NCBI RefSeq assembly: GCF_036227225.1
Contig: NZ_CP109444.1
Coordinates: 1,674,001-1,738,000, forward strand
From: Streptomyces sp. NBC_01478
GTDB lineage: Bacteria > Actinomycetota > Actinomycetes > Streptomycetales > Streptomycetaceae
Length of the DNA: 64,000 bases
Reading direction: 5' to 3'
Shown: positions 27,630 through 36,595 of the stretch, one piece after another
How the letters are laid out: the number at the start of each line of letters is the position of its first letter
Numbering within the stretch: the stretch's first letter is position 1
The notes under the pieces: generated by a model
Seen by the model: the letters and a program-made list of their open reading frames with translations, nothing else
Told to the model about the DNA's origin: nothing
The model's database searches: none
Program-made: the position numbers and the translations under genes

Positions 27630-27919
27630 GTCTGCCCCCATCACGTGTCGCCGCGCCAGGACGCGCCCGGCAGCCCATCGGGTGTCTACCCGCACAACCT
27701 ATTCCCCGAGGCGGCGAACGCCCATGAGAGGCGCGACAACATCGACGGCCAACCGCTGGTAACCCGCCAGGAACTCGCCTTTTACACGATCAGAACACCG
27801 ATCGATGCCCTTTTTTGACAAGTTCGCTCGCATTGGGGATCCCGTGCCACCCCCGACACGGAAAACAACCCTCTAATCGGTCTCCCCAACCACCACATCG
27901 TGGGCTTAACTTATGTGCC

Positions 27920-28354
27920 ATGACCTCCCCCCGCTCCACTTATGGCGGCGGCTACTACTCCGCCTCCTTCCCGGACACTCCGATCTACGACTCCCTCGTG
28001 GCCGAGCGGGGTACCCCGCAGATCGCCCCGATCCGGGTCCCCGCCGCCTATGACATGCCGGGGAGCAACCTGCCGGCGCTCCCGTCGGCACTGCCCGCCC
28101 TCCCGGCGGGTCCCTCGCAGGCTTCCTACGGCGGCTACCCGCAGGCGCAGCAGCCCTCCCCGCTGCAGCAGGCGCCCGCCGCCTACATCCCGCAGCAGGC
28201 CCCGCAGCGCGGCTACGGCCAGCAGCAACAGCAGCCGCGCCCGATGGCGGCTCCGGCCGGCTACGAGGCGATGCGTCCGGCGGCTCCCCGCCCGGCCCCG
28301 GCGCCGTACCAGCAGGACCCGTACAACAACAACCAGCAGTACCGCGGTTACTGA
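27920..28354 (+). CDS. Small Tyr/Pro/Gln-rich streptomycete protein (DUF6643-like)
   Basis: 144 aa from ATG 27920. A conserved-looking N-terminus (TSPRSTYGGGYYSASFPDTPIYDSLVAERGTPQIAPIRVP) precedes a low-complexity tail rich in Pro, Gln, Ala and Tyr ending YNNNQQYRGY. No signal peptide or membrane helix. I recall this as a conserved Streptomyces family of unknown function. The 290 bp upstream is AT-richer than average and must hold promoters for this gene and the divergent TerD-TerA gene. TTGACA is present at 27815-27820 but without a matching -10 element. Confidence 0.75.
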   Translation: MTSPRSTYGGGYYSASFPDTPIYDSLVAERGTPQIAPIRVPAAYDMPGSNLPALPSALPALPAGPSQASYGGYPQAQQPSPLQQAPAAYIPQQAPQRGYGQQQQQPRPMAAPAGYEAMRPAAPRPAPAPYQQDPYNNNQQYRGY

Positions 28355-28396
28355 TCCTCACCCTGCGTTGTCGGTGCCGAATGGCACGATGGAGCG

Positions 28397-29221
28397 ATGG
28401 GGAATGCGGAGCTGCGGTCGATCCACGTTCATCCGGTCAAGGCGCTCCGGGGTTTCTCGCCCCGGGAGGCTCTCGTGGAGCCTTGGGGGCTGGCCGGTGA
28501 CCGACGCTGGGCGCTGATCGACGACGGGGGAAAGGTCGTCACGCAACGCGAGCACCCGCGTCTCGCACTGGCCGCCGCCGAGCATCTGCCCGGCGGCGGT
28601 GTCCGTCTGTCCGCGCCCGGCCGTGACCCGCTGACCGTGCCCGTTCCGGAGCCGGTCACCACCGTGGCGATGGAGATCTTCGGTACGAAGGTCGACGCGG
28701 TACCGGGGCCGGACACCGCGCACACCTGGTGCAGCGACTATCTGGGTCTCGGCGTACGTCTTGTCCACATGGACGACCCCGCCACGCGCAGGCCCGTCGA
28801 CCCGCACTACGCGCTTCCCGGTGAGACCGTCGGTTTCGCCGACGGCTATCCGCTGCTGCTGACCTCCGAGGCCTCTCTCGACGCCCTCAACTCCCTTGTC
28901 GCACAAGGGGATCACCCGGCCGAGGGGCCGCTGCCCATGAACCGGTTCCGGCCCAATGTGGTCGTCGCGGGCACCGCCGCCTGGGCCGAGGACGGCTGGT
29001 CGGGCGTCGTGATCGGCGAGGTCGCCTTCCGGGTCGCGAAGATGTGCGGGCGCTGCGTGGTGACCACCACCGACCAGGGCACCGCCGAGCGCGGCAAGGA
29101 GCCACTGCGCACCCTGGCCCGGCATCGGCGCATCGGCGGCAAGCTCGTCTTCGGGCAGAACCTGGTGCCCCGGTCCACCGGCACGATCCGCGTCGGTGAC
29201 CCGGTCCGGATTCTCGCGTAG
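28397..29221 (+). CDS. MOSC-domain protein (mARC/YiiM-like)
   Basis: 274 aa. MOSC N-terminal beta barrel (IHVHPVKALRGFSPREALVEPWGLAGDRRWALID) followed by the MOSC domain; the conserved Cys is in AKMCGRCVVTTTDQGT. NRFRPNVVVAG and the C-terminal GTIRVGDPVRIL are also family features. Members bind molybdenum cofactor and reduce N-hydroxylated compounds or transfer sulfur. The gene stands alone, 42 bp after the Pro/Gln-rich gene and probably read with it. Confidence 0.9.
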   Translation: MGNAELRSIHVHPVKALRGFSPREALVEPWGLAGDRRWALIDDGGKVVTQREHPRLALAAAEHLPGGGVRLSAPGRDPLTVPVPEPVTTVAMEIFGTKVDAVPGPDTAHTWCSDYLGLGVRLVHMDDPATRRPVDPHYALPGETVGFADGYPLLLTSEASLDALNSLVAQGDHPAEGPLPMNRFRPNVVVAGTAAWAEDGWSGVVIGEVAFRVAKMCGRCVVTTTDQGTAERGKEPLRTLARHRRIGGKLVFGQNLVPRSTGTIRVGDPVRILA

Positions 29222-29401
29222 GCGGAGTTGTGCCGAAGAGCGCGCAGGGGCGGGAACCCTCCCCGTGGGCCCGGTCGTTGAGATCCCGTGAGAAGTTCAT
29301 GAGAGGCCCGGGGAGGGGTGATTTCGCTCTCTCTTCGACGGGCCTCTTGGGTGAACGACTGGGCGCGGGGTTATCACGGAGCGGGAAGGGGGTGCGGGAC
29401 G

Positions 29402-30007
29402 GTGGGAGCAATCAGGGGCGTGTGGCGTTGGCGGCGCAATCCGCTGCGTCGCGCGACCGATCTGGTCGAGGCCTGGCTGGCCCTCGTGGTCCTGCTGCTG
29501 GTCCTGGTCGCCGCACCCGTGATCGGTTCGCTCACCGGCATCGTCGCGCAGAACACCCTGCAGCGGTCGGTGCGGGAGCAGCGCGCGGACCGGCACGCCG
29601 TGACGGCGACGGTGGTCAAGAAGCTCAAGGGCGCCGAGATCGAGCCCGACCCCGACTCGGCCACCGCGCGGGACATCCGCACCCGCGTCCTCGCCGACTG
29701 GACCGCCCCGGACGGCACCGCACAGCACGGCGCGGTCATGGCGAACCTGAACACCCCGCACGCGGGCGACCACTTCAGGCTCTGGACGGACCAGCACGGA
29801 CACATAGTGGCCCGCCCGCTGGACTCGGCCACGGCGACGACGCACGCCGTGCTCGCCGGGTTCGGCGCGGCACTGCTGACCGCCGGGCTCGTCGACAGCG
29901 CCAGACGGTTCGTGCTGTGGCGCATGGTCCGCCGCAGGTACGCGCGTTGGGACCGGGCCTGGGAGCGGGCGGGCCCGGACTGGGGCCGGACCGGCACCGG
30001 TAGCTGA
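29402..30007 (+). CDS. Rv1733c-like two-helix membrane protein
   Basis: 201 aa from GTG 29402 (AAGGGGG about 9 nt upstream). RRNPLRRATDLVEAWLALVVLLLVLVAAPVIGSLTG is the family opening and first helix. An extracytoplasmic domain follows (RADRHAVTATVVKKL to HFRLWTDQHGHIVARPL), then a second helix (VLAGFGAALLTAGLVDSA) and a basic C-terminal tail. The family is widespread in streptomycetes and mycobacteria, where Rv1733c is a dormancy-associated antigen; its function is unknown. It is a single gene between MOSC and the beta-helix/AAA+ gene. Confidence 0.85.
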   Translation: MGAIRGVWRWRRNPLRRATDLVEAWLALVVLLLVLVAAPVIGSLTGIVAQNTLQRSVREQRADRHAVTATVVKKLKGAEIEPDPDSATARDIRTRVLADWTAPDGTAQHGAVMANLNTPHAGDHFRLWTDQHGHIVARPLDSATATTHAVLAGFGAALLTAGLVDSARRFVLWRMVRRRYARWDRAWERAGPDWGRTGTGS

Positions 30008-30113
30008 CAGCCTTCCGGCTCTGGTCAACCCACCGTCCGCACGCACGCTACGGTGGACCGGCGAAGGCTTCGGCATCAACCCGCGTACCACGAGGTGGGG
30101 GCACAGCAGCGCC

Positions 30114-32552
30114 ATGGCACAGGGCACGGTCCAGGTGACGCACACCGGTACATCGCGGTGGCGGCGCCGCACAGGTGAGTACGCGTCGCTCGCCGCCGCC
30201 CTGGAGGCCGCGGCCGAGGGTGACGTACTGACCGTCGCTCCCGGCACCTACCGGGAGAATCTCGTCGTGCAGCGGTCGGTGACCCTGCGCGGCCCCGAGG
30301 GTTCGCCCGGCTCGGTACGCATCGCGCCCCTGGACGGTGTGCCGTTGACGGTCCGCGCCTCGGCGGTGGTCCAGGACCTGCATGTCGAGGGCCAGGACTC
30401 GGCCGCGCCCGCGCTCCTCGTCGAGGACGGGGCACCGGAGTTGACGGATCTGCGGATCGTCACGCGCTCCGCGTCCGGCATCGAGGTGCGCGGCGGTGCC
30501 CGCCCCACCGTGCGGCGCTGCACGGTCGACAACCCGGCCGGCATCGGAATCGCCGTACTCGACGGCGGTGGCGGGGTGTTCGAGGAGTGCGAGGTCGTCT
30601 CGGCCGGCCAGGCGGGCGTCGCGGTCCGCGGCGGCGGTCACCCGCGCCTGGAGCGCTGCCGTGTCCACCACGCCTCGGGGGTGGGCCTGTCCGCGACGGG
30701 CGAGAACTCCTCGCTGGAGGCGGTGGGTTGTGAGGTCTACGAGACGCGCGGCAGCGGGGTCCAGATCACCGGCCGCGCCACCGCGCACCTCACCGACTGC
30801 GATGTGCACCGTACGACCGCCGACGGCGTCACGCTCGACACGGACGCGGTGCTGACGCTGGCCGACTGCCGCATCCACGACATCCCGGAGAACGCGGTCG
30901 ACCTGCGCTCCCGTTCGGTCCTGACGCTGACGCGGACGACGGTGCGTCAGTTCGGGCGCAACGGACTGTCGGTGTGGGACCCGGGCACGCGCGTGGACGC
31001 CAACCAGTGCGAGATCTTCGACAGCACGGGCGACTATCCGGCGGTGTGGGTCAGCGACGGCGCCACGGCGGTCCTCGACTCCTGCCGGGTGCACGACGTA
31101 CCGGACGCGCTGTTCGTGCTCGACCGCGGCTCGCGCGCGGACGTCGTCGACACCGACATCTCCCAGGTCCGCAACACGGCCGTGTCGGTGAGCGACGGCG
31201 CCACCGCGCAGCTCGACGACTGCCGGATCCGGGACGCGGCCACGGGCGCGTGGTTCCGCGACCACGGCAGCGGCGGCACCCTCAACAACTGCACCGTGGA
31301 CGCCACTCAGACGGGCGTGATCGTCACCAAGGGCGCCGACCCCACCATCGAGCGCTGCACGGTCGACTCCCCCGCCGAGGCCGGCTTCTACGTCTCCGCG
31401 GGCGGCCGGGGCACCTTCCTCGGCTGCCGTGTGACAGGCAGCGGCGGCTACGGCTTCCATGTCATAGACGGCTGTCGTACGACGTTGAAGAAGTGCCGTA
31501 CGGAGCGGTGCGCGCGCGGCGGTTACGAGTTCGCGGACGCCGGACCGGACGCGGGGCCCGGCACCGGACCCGTCGTCGAGGACTGCACCAGCGACGAGAG
31601 CGGTCTCAAGCCGCCCACCGTCCATGAGACGGCCGTGGAGACGGCGAGCCAGGCGACCAGCGTGCTGGGCGCGATCCCCGGCCAGCGCACGGCCGCACCG
31701 GCGCCGCCGGACACCGTGCCGCCGGAGCCGGAGAAGGAGTCCCGCACCTCCAAGGCCGTCCTCGGTGAACTCGACGCCCTGGTCGGCCTGGACAGCGTCA
31801 AGCGCGAGGTGCGGTCCCTCATCGACATGATCGAGGTGGGCCGGCGCCGCCAGCAGGCCGGCCTCAAGGCGGCCTCCGTCAAACGGCACTTGGTCTTCAC
31901 CGGCTCCCCCGGCACCGGCAAGACGACGGTCGCCCGGCTCTACGGCGAGATCCTCGCCTCGCTCGGCGTCCTGGAGAAGGGGCATCTCGTCGAGGTGTCC
32001 CGGGTCGACCTGGTCGGCGAGCACATCGGCTCAACCGCGATCCGCACCCAGGAGTCCTTCGACAAGGCGCGCGGCGGGGTCCTGTTCATCGACGAGGCGT
32101 ACGCCCTCTCCCCGGAGGACTCGGGCCGCGACTTCGGTAAAGAGGCCATCGACACGCTGGTGAAGCTGATGGAGGACCACCGCGACGCGGTCGTGGTGAT
32201 CGTCGCGGGCTACACGGCGGAGATGGAGCGGTTCCTGTCCGTCAACCCCGGTGTGGCGTCCCGTTTCTCACGGACCATCACCTTCAGCGACTACAACGCC
32301 GAGGAGCTGCTCAGGATCGTCGAGCAGCAGGCCGAGGAGCACGAGTACCGGCTGGCCGAGGGCGCGTCCGAGGGGCTGACGAAGTACTTCACGGCGATCC
32401 CGAAGGGCGCCGCGTTCGGCAACGGCCGCACCGCGCGCCAGACCTTCGAGGCGATGGTGGAGCGGCACGCGAGCCGGGTCGCCCAGGTCGAGGAGCCGAG
32501 CACGGACGACCTGACCCTGCTCTACGCGGAGGACCTGCCCGAGCTGCCCTGA
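30114..32552 (+). CDS. Right-handed beta-helix repeat protein fused to CbxX/CfxQ-type AAA+ ATPase
   Basis: 812 aa. Residues about 20-495 form a long parallel beta-helix: periodic copies of ARPTVRRCTVDNPAGIGI, HPRLERCRVHHASGVGL, ATAHLTDCDVHRTTADGV and similar, about 20-23 residues each, with recurrent Cys and Asp. A Pro/Glu linker (about 500-550) leads to a CbxX-type AAA+ domain: LDALVGLDSVKREVRSLI, Walker A GSPGTGKTT (about 597-605), Walker B VLFIDEAYAL (about 655), Arg finger in VASRFSRTITF. CbxX AAA domains are also found in rubisco activase CbbX and type VII secretion EccA. No export signal. It is likely a cytosolic remodelling ATPase with a beta-helix recognition arm. Its 3' end overlaps the convergent hydrolase gene by 31 bp. 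Confidence 0.9.
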   Translation: MAQGTVQVTHTGTSRWRRRTGEYASLAAALEAAAEGDVLTVAPGTYRENLVVQRSVTLRGPEGSPGSVRIAPLDGVPLTVRASAVVQDLHVEGQDSAAPALLVEDGAPELTDLRIVTRSASGIEVRGGARPTVRRCTVDNPAGIGIAVLDGGGGVFEECEVVSAGQAGVAVRGGGHPRLERCRVHHASGVGLSATGENSSLEAVGCEVYETRGSGVQITGRATAHLTDCDVHRTTADGVTLDTDAVLTLADCRIHDIPENAVDLRSRSVLTLTRTTVRQFGRNGLSVWDPGTRVDANQCEIFDSTGDYPAVWVSDGATAVLDSCRVHDVPDALFVLDRGSRADVVDTDISQVRNTAVSVSDGATAQLDDCRIRDAATGAWFRDHGSGGTLNNCTVDATQTGVIVTKGADPTIERCTVDSPAEAGFYVSAGGRGTFLGCRVTGSGGYGFHVIDGCRTTLKKCRTERCARGGYEFADAGPDAGPGTGPVVEDCTSDESGLKPPTVHETAVETASQATSVLGAIPGQRTAAPAPPDTVPPEPEKESRTSKAVLGELDALVGLDSVKREVRSLIDMIEVGRRRQQAGLKAASVKRHLVFTGSPGTGKTTVARLYGEILASLGVLEKGHLVEVSRVDLVGEHIGSTAIRTQESFDKARGGVLFIDEAYALSPEDSGRDFGKEAIDTLVKLMEDHRDAVVVIVAGYTAEMERFLSVNPGVASRFSRTITFSDYNAEELLRIVEQQAEEHEYRLAEGASEGLTKYFTAIPKGAAFGNGRTARQTFEAMVERHASRVAQVEEPSTDDLTLLYAEDLPELP

Positions 32553-34861
32553 GGCGGCACCTCGGGCCGCAGCCGGGCCAGCAGCCGCTCGCGTTCCTCG
32601 GCGAACGCCGGGTCGGCCTGGTAGTCGGAGTGGCCGAGGATCGGCGCGGGCAGCGGGTGTCGTGCCGTACGGCCGTACTCCAGTGGGTCCTTGAGGGGTT
32701 CGTGGTCCACCTCGGGGCCGCAGTCGCCGGACACGCGCACCGGGCCGCCGATGGGGTCGGTGAGCCGGTACAGATTGCGCCAGCAGTCGACCTCGCGGTG
32801 CAGTCGGCTGAGCGCGGCCGGTCCGAAGTGGGCGGGGAACCAGCGGCCGTAGAGGCGCTCCAGGGGTGAGCCGTAGGTGAGCAGGGCGACGCGTTTGCGC
32901 TGGGCCGGTTTGAGTTGCCAGGCCGCCGCCGCGGCGAGGACGCTGCCCTGGGAGTGGCCGGAGAGGACCAGCCGGCCGCCGGTGGCGCGGGTCCAGGTGG
33001 CGATCCGCCAGGTCAGGTCGGGGACCGCGCGCTCGGCGTAGCAGGGCGGGGCGAAGGGGTGGGCGGCGCGCGGCCAGAAGGTGCCCACGTCCCACAGGAT
33101 GCCGATGGTGCGCCGCGCGGAGGCGTCCTTGTAGGCGCGCCTGCCCCAGGTGACGAAGAGTATGAAGCCGAGCCCGATCAGCCAGGAGCCGAGGCCCTGC
33201 GAGGTCTGCGCGGCGCCGTGCACGAATGCGTGCCCGTCCTGACCGGCCCGCTCCGGTGTGCTGTCGGTGGTGAAGGCGCCGACGAGCGCTCCGGCGCCCA
33301 GGAGCAGGGTCGCGGTGGAGGTGACGGCGACGAGAAGGGGCCCGCGGTCGGTGAGCGAGGCCATCGCGCGCGTGCTCGCGATACGGGCAGTGCGCGTCCG
33401 GTCCTTGCGCCCGCCCGGGTAGTCGTGGGCCACGGCGGCCAGTTCGCTCCGGCGCAGCCGCCAGGTGCGGTGGCCGAGCCCCGCGCACAGGACGAGGACG
33501 ACGACGAGCAGAAGCGGGATCACCGAGGCCTGCCAGGTGAGCAGGACGGGCGGGCCCGCGAGGGACGTTCCGGTGCCGTCAAGCCAGTCGGAGACCCGCT
33601 GGGAGACCCCGCCGGACATCACACCGCCCAGGGCACAGGCCAGCATTGCGACGGCCGGGCCGCCGAGGCCGTGCATCGCGGCGCGCGGATCGCGGTGGGT
33701 GCGGTGCAGCAGGTGGGCGACCACGGCGAGGGCGAGCACCAACAGGCCCTGGACCAGGGCGATTCCACCGAACGCGGCATCGCCCGACAGCCGACCGGAC
33801 GACTCCCATCCCGGGCGCGACCAGCCGGCGTACAGCAGGGCGAGGGCGAGCAGCAGGAGTGCGCCGAGCGGCAGACCTCGTACGAGACGGCGGTCGAGCG
33901 CCTGGTCGAGGCGGTTCTCGCTGCGTCCGCGGCGGCACACCACGTAGACCACGACGAACACGAGGCCGGCGAGCGCGGTCTCCAGGAGTGCGCCGAGGGG
34001 AGCCAGCGTGTCGGAGCCGTCGGGTCGCTGGTCGAAGCGGGCCGTCGGGACGGTGACGGCCGCGGCGACCGTCAGGAGGCCGGCCGCCGTGTGGGCGGCG
34101 CGCAGCCGGGCGACCAGGCGGCGGCCGTACCAGAAGCCGGGGCGGCCCAGGGAGCTGTGGCCGGTCTCGTCGTCGGGTTCCGGTCTGCGGGGCATCGGCT
34201 GCTGGGACTCGTACTCGCTCCAGGTACGGCGGGAGAGGTACCAGAGGAGGACGGTGAGCGCGGTCGGCACCAGGGCGGCGAGCGCGAGGCGGCGGCCCGG
34301 GCGGCTCCACCAACTGTCGTGCGACACGGCGGGCGACAGGAAGCCCAGCCAGGTGTGCCGTTCGGCGCACGCGCGCGTGCCGGCGCACTGCCAGGCGGCG
34401 AGGTCCAGGGCGACCTCGCAGGCGGCCGCGACGAGCAGCACCGTCAGGGTCAGTCCCGCGAGCCGTACCAGCAGCCCGTAGAAGCGCACCGTCCGTTTCC
34501 GGTCGCGTGCGGTGGGGCGCATCCAGTGCGCGAGGTTGACGACCATGAACGGCAGCAGCAACAGCCACAGGGCTCGGGTGCCGTTGCCCGAGGTGAGGTT
34601 GCACCAGACGTAGGCCTCGCGGATCGGTCCGCCGCGCTGGTCGGCGGGCCGGGACTCGGCGTCGACGTCGGTGGCGCGCCGGAAGACGGCCGCCGTGTCG
34701 TCGCCGGTGATCCGCACCGTGCGTGGATCACCGAGCATCTCCTCGGGTGTGGTGCCGCCGACTCCGTGGACCAGGAGTTCCAGGGCCGGTTCGGTCTGAT
34801 CGGGCCGTCCGGCAGGGCTCTTCGCCTCGGTCGTGACGGCATGTTCCTGTACACGCTCCAC
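32522..34861 (-). CDS. Large polytopic membrane protein with split alpha/beta-hydrolase domain
   Basis: 779 aa from GTG 34861 (GGGGGA about 9 nt upstream; the open frame extends to 34951). The N-terminus has a hydrolase oxyanion segment LLVHGVGGTTPEEMLGDP. About ten to twelve membrane helices follow. The C-terminal part carries the nucleophile elbow GHSQGSVLAAAAAWQL and a later LPAPILGHSDYQADP with a candidate His. The insertion of a membrane region inside a hydrolase fold is unusual. It is conserved-looking, but I know of no assigned function. The 3' end overlaps the beta-helix/AAA+ gene, and it diverges from DeoR 1 over 290 bp. Confidence 0.8.
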   Translation of the reverse strand: MERVQEHAVTTEAKSPAGRPDQTEPALELLVHGVGGTTPEEMLGDPRTVRITGDDTAAVFRRATDVDAESRPADQRGGPIREAYVWCNLTSGNGTRALWLLLLPFMVVNLAHWMRPTARDRKRTVRFYGLLVRLAGLTLTVLLVAAACEVALDLAAWQCAGTRACAERHTWLGFLSPAVSHDSWWSRPGRRLALAALVPTALTVLLWYLSRRTWSEYESQQPMPRRPEPDDETGHSSLGRPGFWYGRRLVARLRAAHTAAGLLTVAAAVTVPTARFDQRPDGSDTLAPLGALLETALAGLVFVVVYVVCRRGRSENRLDQALDRRLVRGLPLGALLLLALALLYAGWSRPGWESSGRLSGDAAFGGIALVQGLLVLALAVVAHLLHRTHRDPRAAMHGLGGPAVAMLACALGGVMSGGVSQRVSDWLDGTGTSLAGPPVLLTWQASVIPLLLVVVLVLCAGLGHRTWRLRRSELAAVAHDYPGGRKDRTRTARIASTRAMASLTDRGPLLVAVTSTATLLLGAGALVGAFTTDSTPERAGQDGHAFVHGAAQTSQGLGSWLIGLGFILFVTWGRRAYKDASARRTIGILWDVGTFWPRAAHPFAPPCYAERAVPDLTWRIATWTRATGGRLVLSGHSQGSVLAAAAAWQLKPAQRKRVALLTYGSPLERLYGRWFPAHFGPAALSRLHREVDCWRNLYRLTDPIGGPVRVSGDCGPEVDHEPLKDPLEYGRTARHPLPAPILGHSDYQADPAFAEERERLLARLRPEVPPQGSSGRSSA

Positions 34862-35151
34862 TGTTCGCACATCCCCCGTGACGCACTGTCTGTCTGTGTC
34901 CGTGTGCACACCAGGATCGCGCTTCACGGCGCGTCGCACACGCCCCGTCACCGAATCTCCCCCGATCGATATGACACACGAGGGACGGATGATGGCCGAA
35001 TGACATGTGCGCGTCGGGACAGGCGGTGGCGCGGTGCTTGCGGGGGCGTGCGAGGATTGGGGCGTCCGCGCACCGCCGCCGGGGAAAATGTCCTGGTCGG
35101 GGCGGGCGCGCGGGCAGTCTGACGGGTTGCGGCGAAAGGACCGGAGCGTAC

Positions 35152-35979
35152 GTGAGCGAGAATCAGAACCTCCTCGCGGAGCAGCGGCGCGCCCTGATCC
35201 TCGACGAGGTCCGGCGCCGCGGTGGCGTCCGCGTCAACGAACTGACCCGCAAGCTAGGCGTGTCGGACATGACCGTGCGCCGCGATCTCGACGCGCTGGC
35301 CCGCCAGGGCGTCCTGGAGAAGGTGCACGGCGGAGCGGTCCCGGTCGTCGAGGCGAGCACGCACGAGCCGGGCTTCGAGGCGAAGTCGGGCCTGGAGCTG
35401 ACCGCCAAGGAGGACATCGCGCGGACCGCCGCGGAGTTGGTGGCGCCGGGCACGGCGATCGCGCTCTCGGGCGGTACGACGACGTACGCGCTCGCGCACC
35501 ATCTCCTCGAGGTCCCCGATCTCACCGTGGTCACCAACTCGGTACGGGTGGCGGACGTCTTCCACGCGGCGCAGCGCACCTCGGGGCAGCGGCAGGGCGC
35601 GGCCACGGTCGTCCTGACCGGCGGAGTGCGCACCCCCTCCGACTCGTTGGTGGGCCCGGTGGCCGACCAGGCGATCGCGGCGCTCCACTTCGACATGCTC
35701 TTCCTCGGTGTGCACGGCATATCGGTCGAGGCCGGCCTGTCCACACCGAACCTCGCCGAGGCCGAGACCAACCGCCGGCTCGTGCAGTCCGCGCGGCGGG
35801 TCGTGGTCGTCGCCGACCACACCAAGTGGGGGACGGTGGGCCTGAGTTCGTTCGCCGCGCTGGAACAGGTCGACACGCTGGTGACGGACGCGGGGCTGCC
35901 GGCCGAGGCGCGGGCGGACATCTCCGAGCATGTACGGCTCGTGGTCGCGGGCGAACTCGCTGACGGGGCAGACATCTGA
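35152..35979 (+). CDS. DeoR/GlpR-family transcriptional regulator 1
   Basis: 275 aa from GTG 35152, GGAG about 6 nt upstream. N-terminal DeoR HTH (QRRALILDEVRRRGGVRVNELTRKLGVSDMTVRRDLDALARQGVLEKVHGGAV) and a C-terminal DeoRC sugar-phosphate-sensing domain (ALSGGTTTYALAHHL, VVTNSVRVADV, VLTGGVRTPSDSLVGPVADQAI, LVVVADHTKWG with V/V variation). Such proteins repress sugar catabolic operons and are released by phosphosugars. No sugar gene is adjacent, so the target is elsewhere. Confidence 0.92.
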   Translation: MSENQNLLAEQRRALILDEVRRRGGVRVNELTRKLGVSDMTVRRDLDALARQGVLEKVHGGAVPVVEASTHEPGFEAKSGLELTAKEDIARTAAELVAPGTAIALSGGTTTYALAHHLLEVPDLTVVTNSVRVADVFHAAQRTSGQRQGAATVVLTGGVRTPSDSLVGPVADQAIAALHFDMLFLGVHGISVEAGLSTPNLAEAETNRRLVQSARRVVVVADHTKWGTVGLSSFAALEQVDTLVTDAGLPAEARADISEHVRLVVAGELADGADI

Positions 35980-36049
35980 CGGACCGCCAGCTATCGTGAC
36001 GTGGCCCACGCCGGTCAACCTGCCTTCTCCGTCAAGAGGGTTCGCGTCC

Positions 36050-36520
36050 ATGGCCAACCATCTCCGCCCCGTCGAGCTCGACTTCATCGGCTCCGCTCCG
36101 GTGCGCCTGGTCTTCACGCGGGACATGTCCGCGACGCCGGACGCGGTCTTCCATGCCCTCAACGACGATGTGCCGGGGTGGGCGGAGTGGTTCGCGGCCG
36201 TCACCAGTGCGCGGTCGATCGACGACGGGGCCGGGCGCGACATCCGGCTCAAGGGCGGCGGGCACTTTCGCGAGACGGTGATCGCGGCGAAGCCGGCGGA
36301 GGTGTACGCGTATCGGGTCGACGTCACCAATGCGCCGGGCGTGCGTGCGATGGCCGAGGAGTGGCGGCTGATCCCCGTCGGGGGCGGGACTCGGGTTCAG
36401 TGGACGTTCGCCGTGGACGGGACCGCGGTGTTCAGGGGGGTTGTGCGGGTGGCTCGGCCTGGATTGGGGCGGGCGTTCAGGGATGCGGTGACGGAGTTGG
36501 ATCGACGGTTGGTTAGCTAG
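36050..36520 (+). CDS. SRPBCC (polyketide cyclase/START-like) family protein
   Basis: 156 aa from ATG 36050; the frame is open upstream but overlaps DeoR 1. Pattern of a lipid-binding START-like fold: VRLVFTRDMSATPDAVFHALNDDVPGWAEWFAAVTSARSID, ETVIAAKPAEVYAYRVDV, EEWRLIPVGGGTRVQWTFAVDG and a C-terminal amphipathic helix. It binds a hydrophobic ligand; the role is unknown. It lies 70 bp after DeoR 1 and may share its transcript. Confidence 0.85.
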   Translation: MANHLRPVELDFIGSAPVRLVFTRDMSATPDAVFHALNDDVPGWAEWFAAVTSARSIDDGAGRDIRLKGGGHFRETVIAAKPAEVYAYRVDVTNAPGVRAMAEEWRLIPVGGGTRVQWTFAVDGTAVFRGVVRVARPGLGRAFRDAVTELDRRLVS

Positions 36521-36540
36521 GGGGCCTGCGGATGTACGTC

Positions 36541-36586
36541 GTCTGCGGGTGCGTTGTGGCTGGTCGCGCAGTTCCCCGCGCCCCTG
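36541..36586. repeat. Streptomyces dispersed intergenic repeat, copy 1 (short form)
   Basis: Contains GTGGCTGGTCGCGCAGTTCC followed by CCGCGCCCC, a string I recall as very frequent between genes in Streptomyces genomes. It lies between the convergent SRPBCC and PLP-enzyme stops. It is related to, but shorter than, copies 2 and 3. Confidence 0.65.
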
Positions 36587-36595
36587 TTCATCAAC

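Noticed and set aside
27815..27820. Consensus -35 TTGACA upstream of the Pro/Gln-rich gene
   Set aside because: No acceptable -10 hexamer 16-19 bp downstream, and it lies about 100 bp from the start codon.
30048..32024. 658-codon minus-strand frame opposite the beta-helix/AAA+ gene
   Set aside because: The plus strand carries regular beta-helix repeats and Walker motifs; the antisense frame reflects codon bias.
32915..35122. 735-codon plus-strand frame opposite the membrane hydrolase
   Set aside because: No domains, extreme Gly/Ala/Arg/Gln composition, and the other strand has membrane helices and a hydrolase motif.
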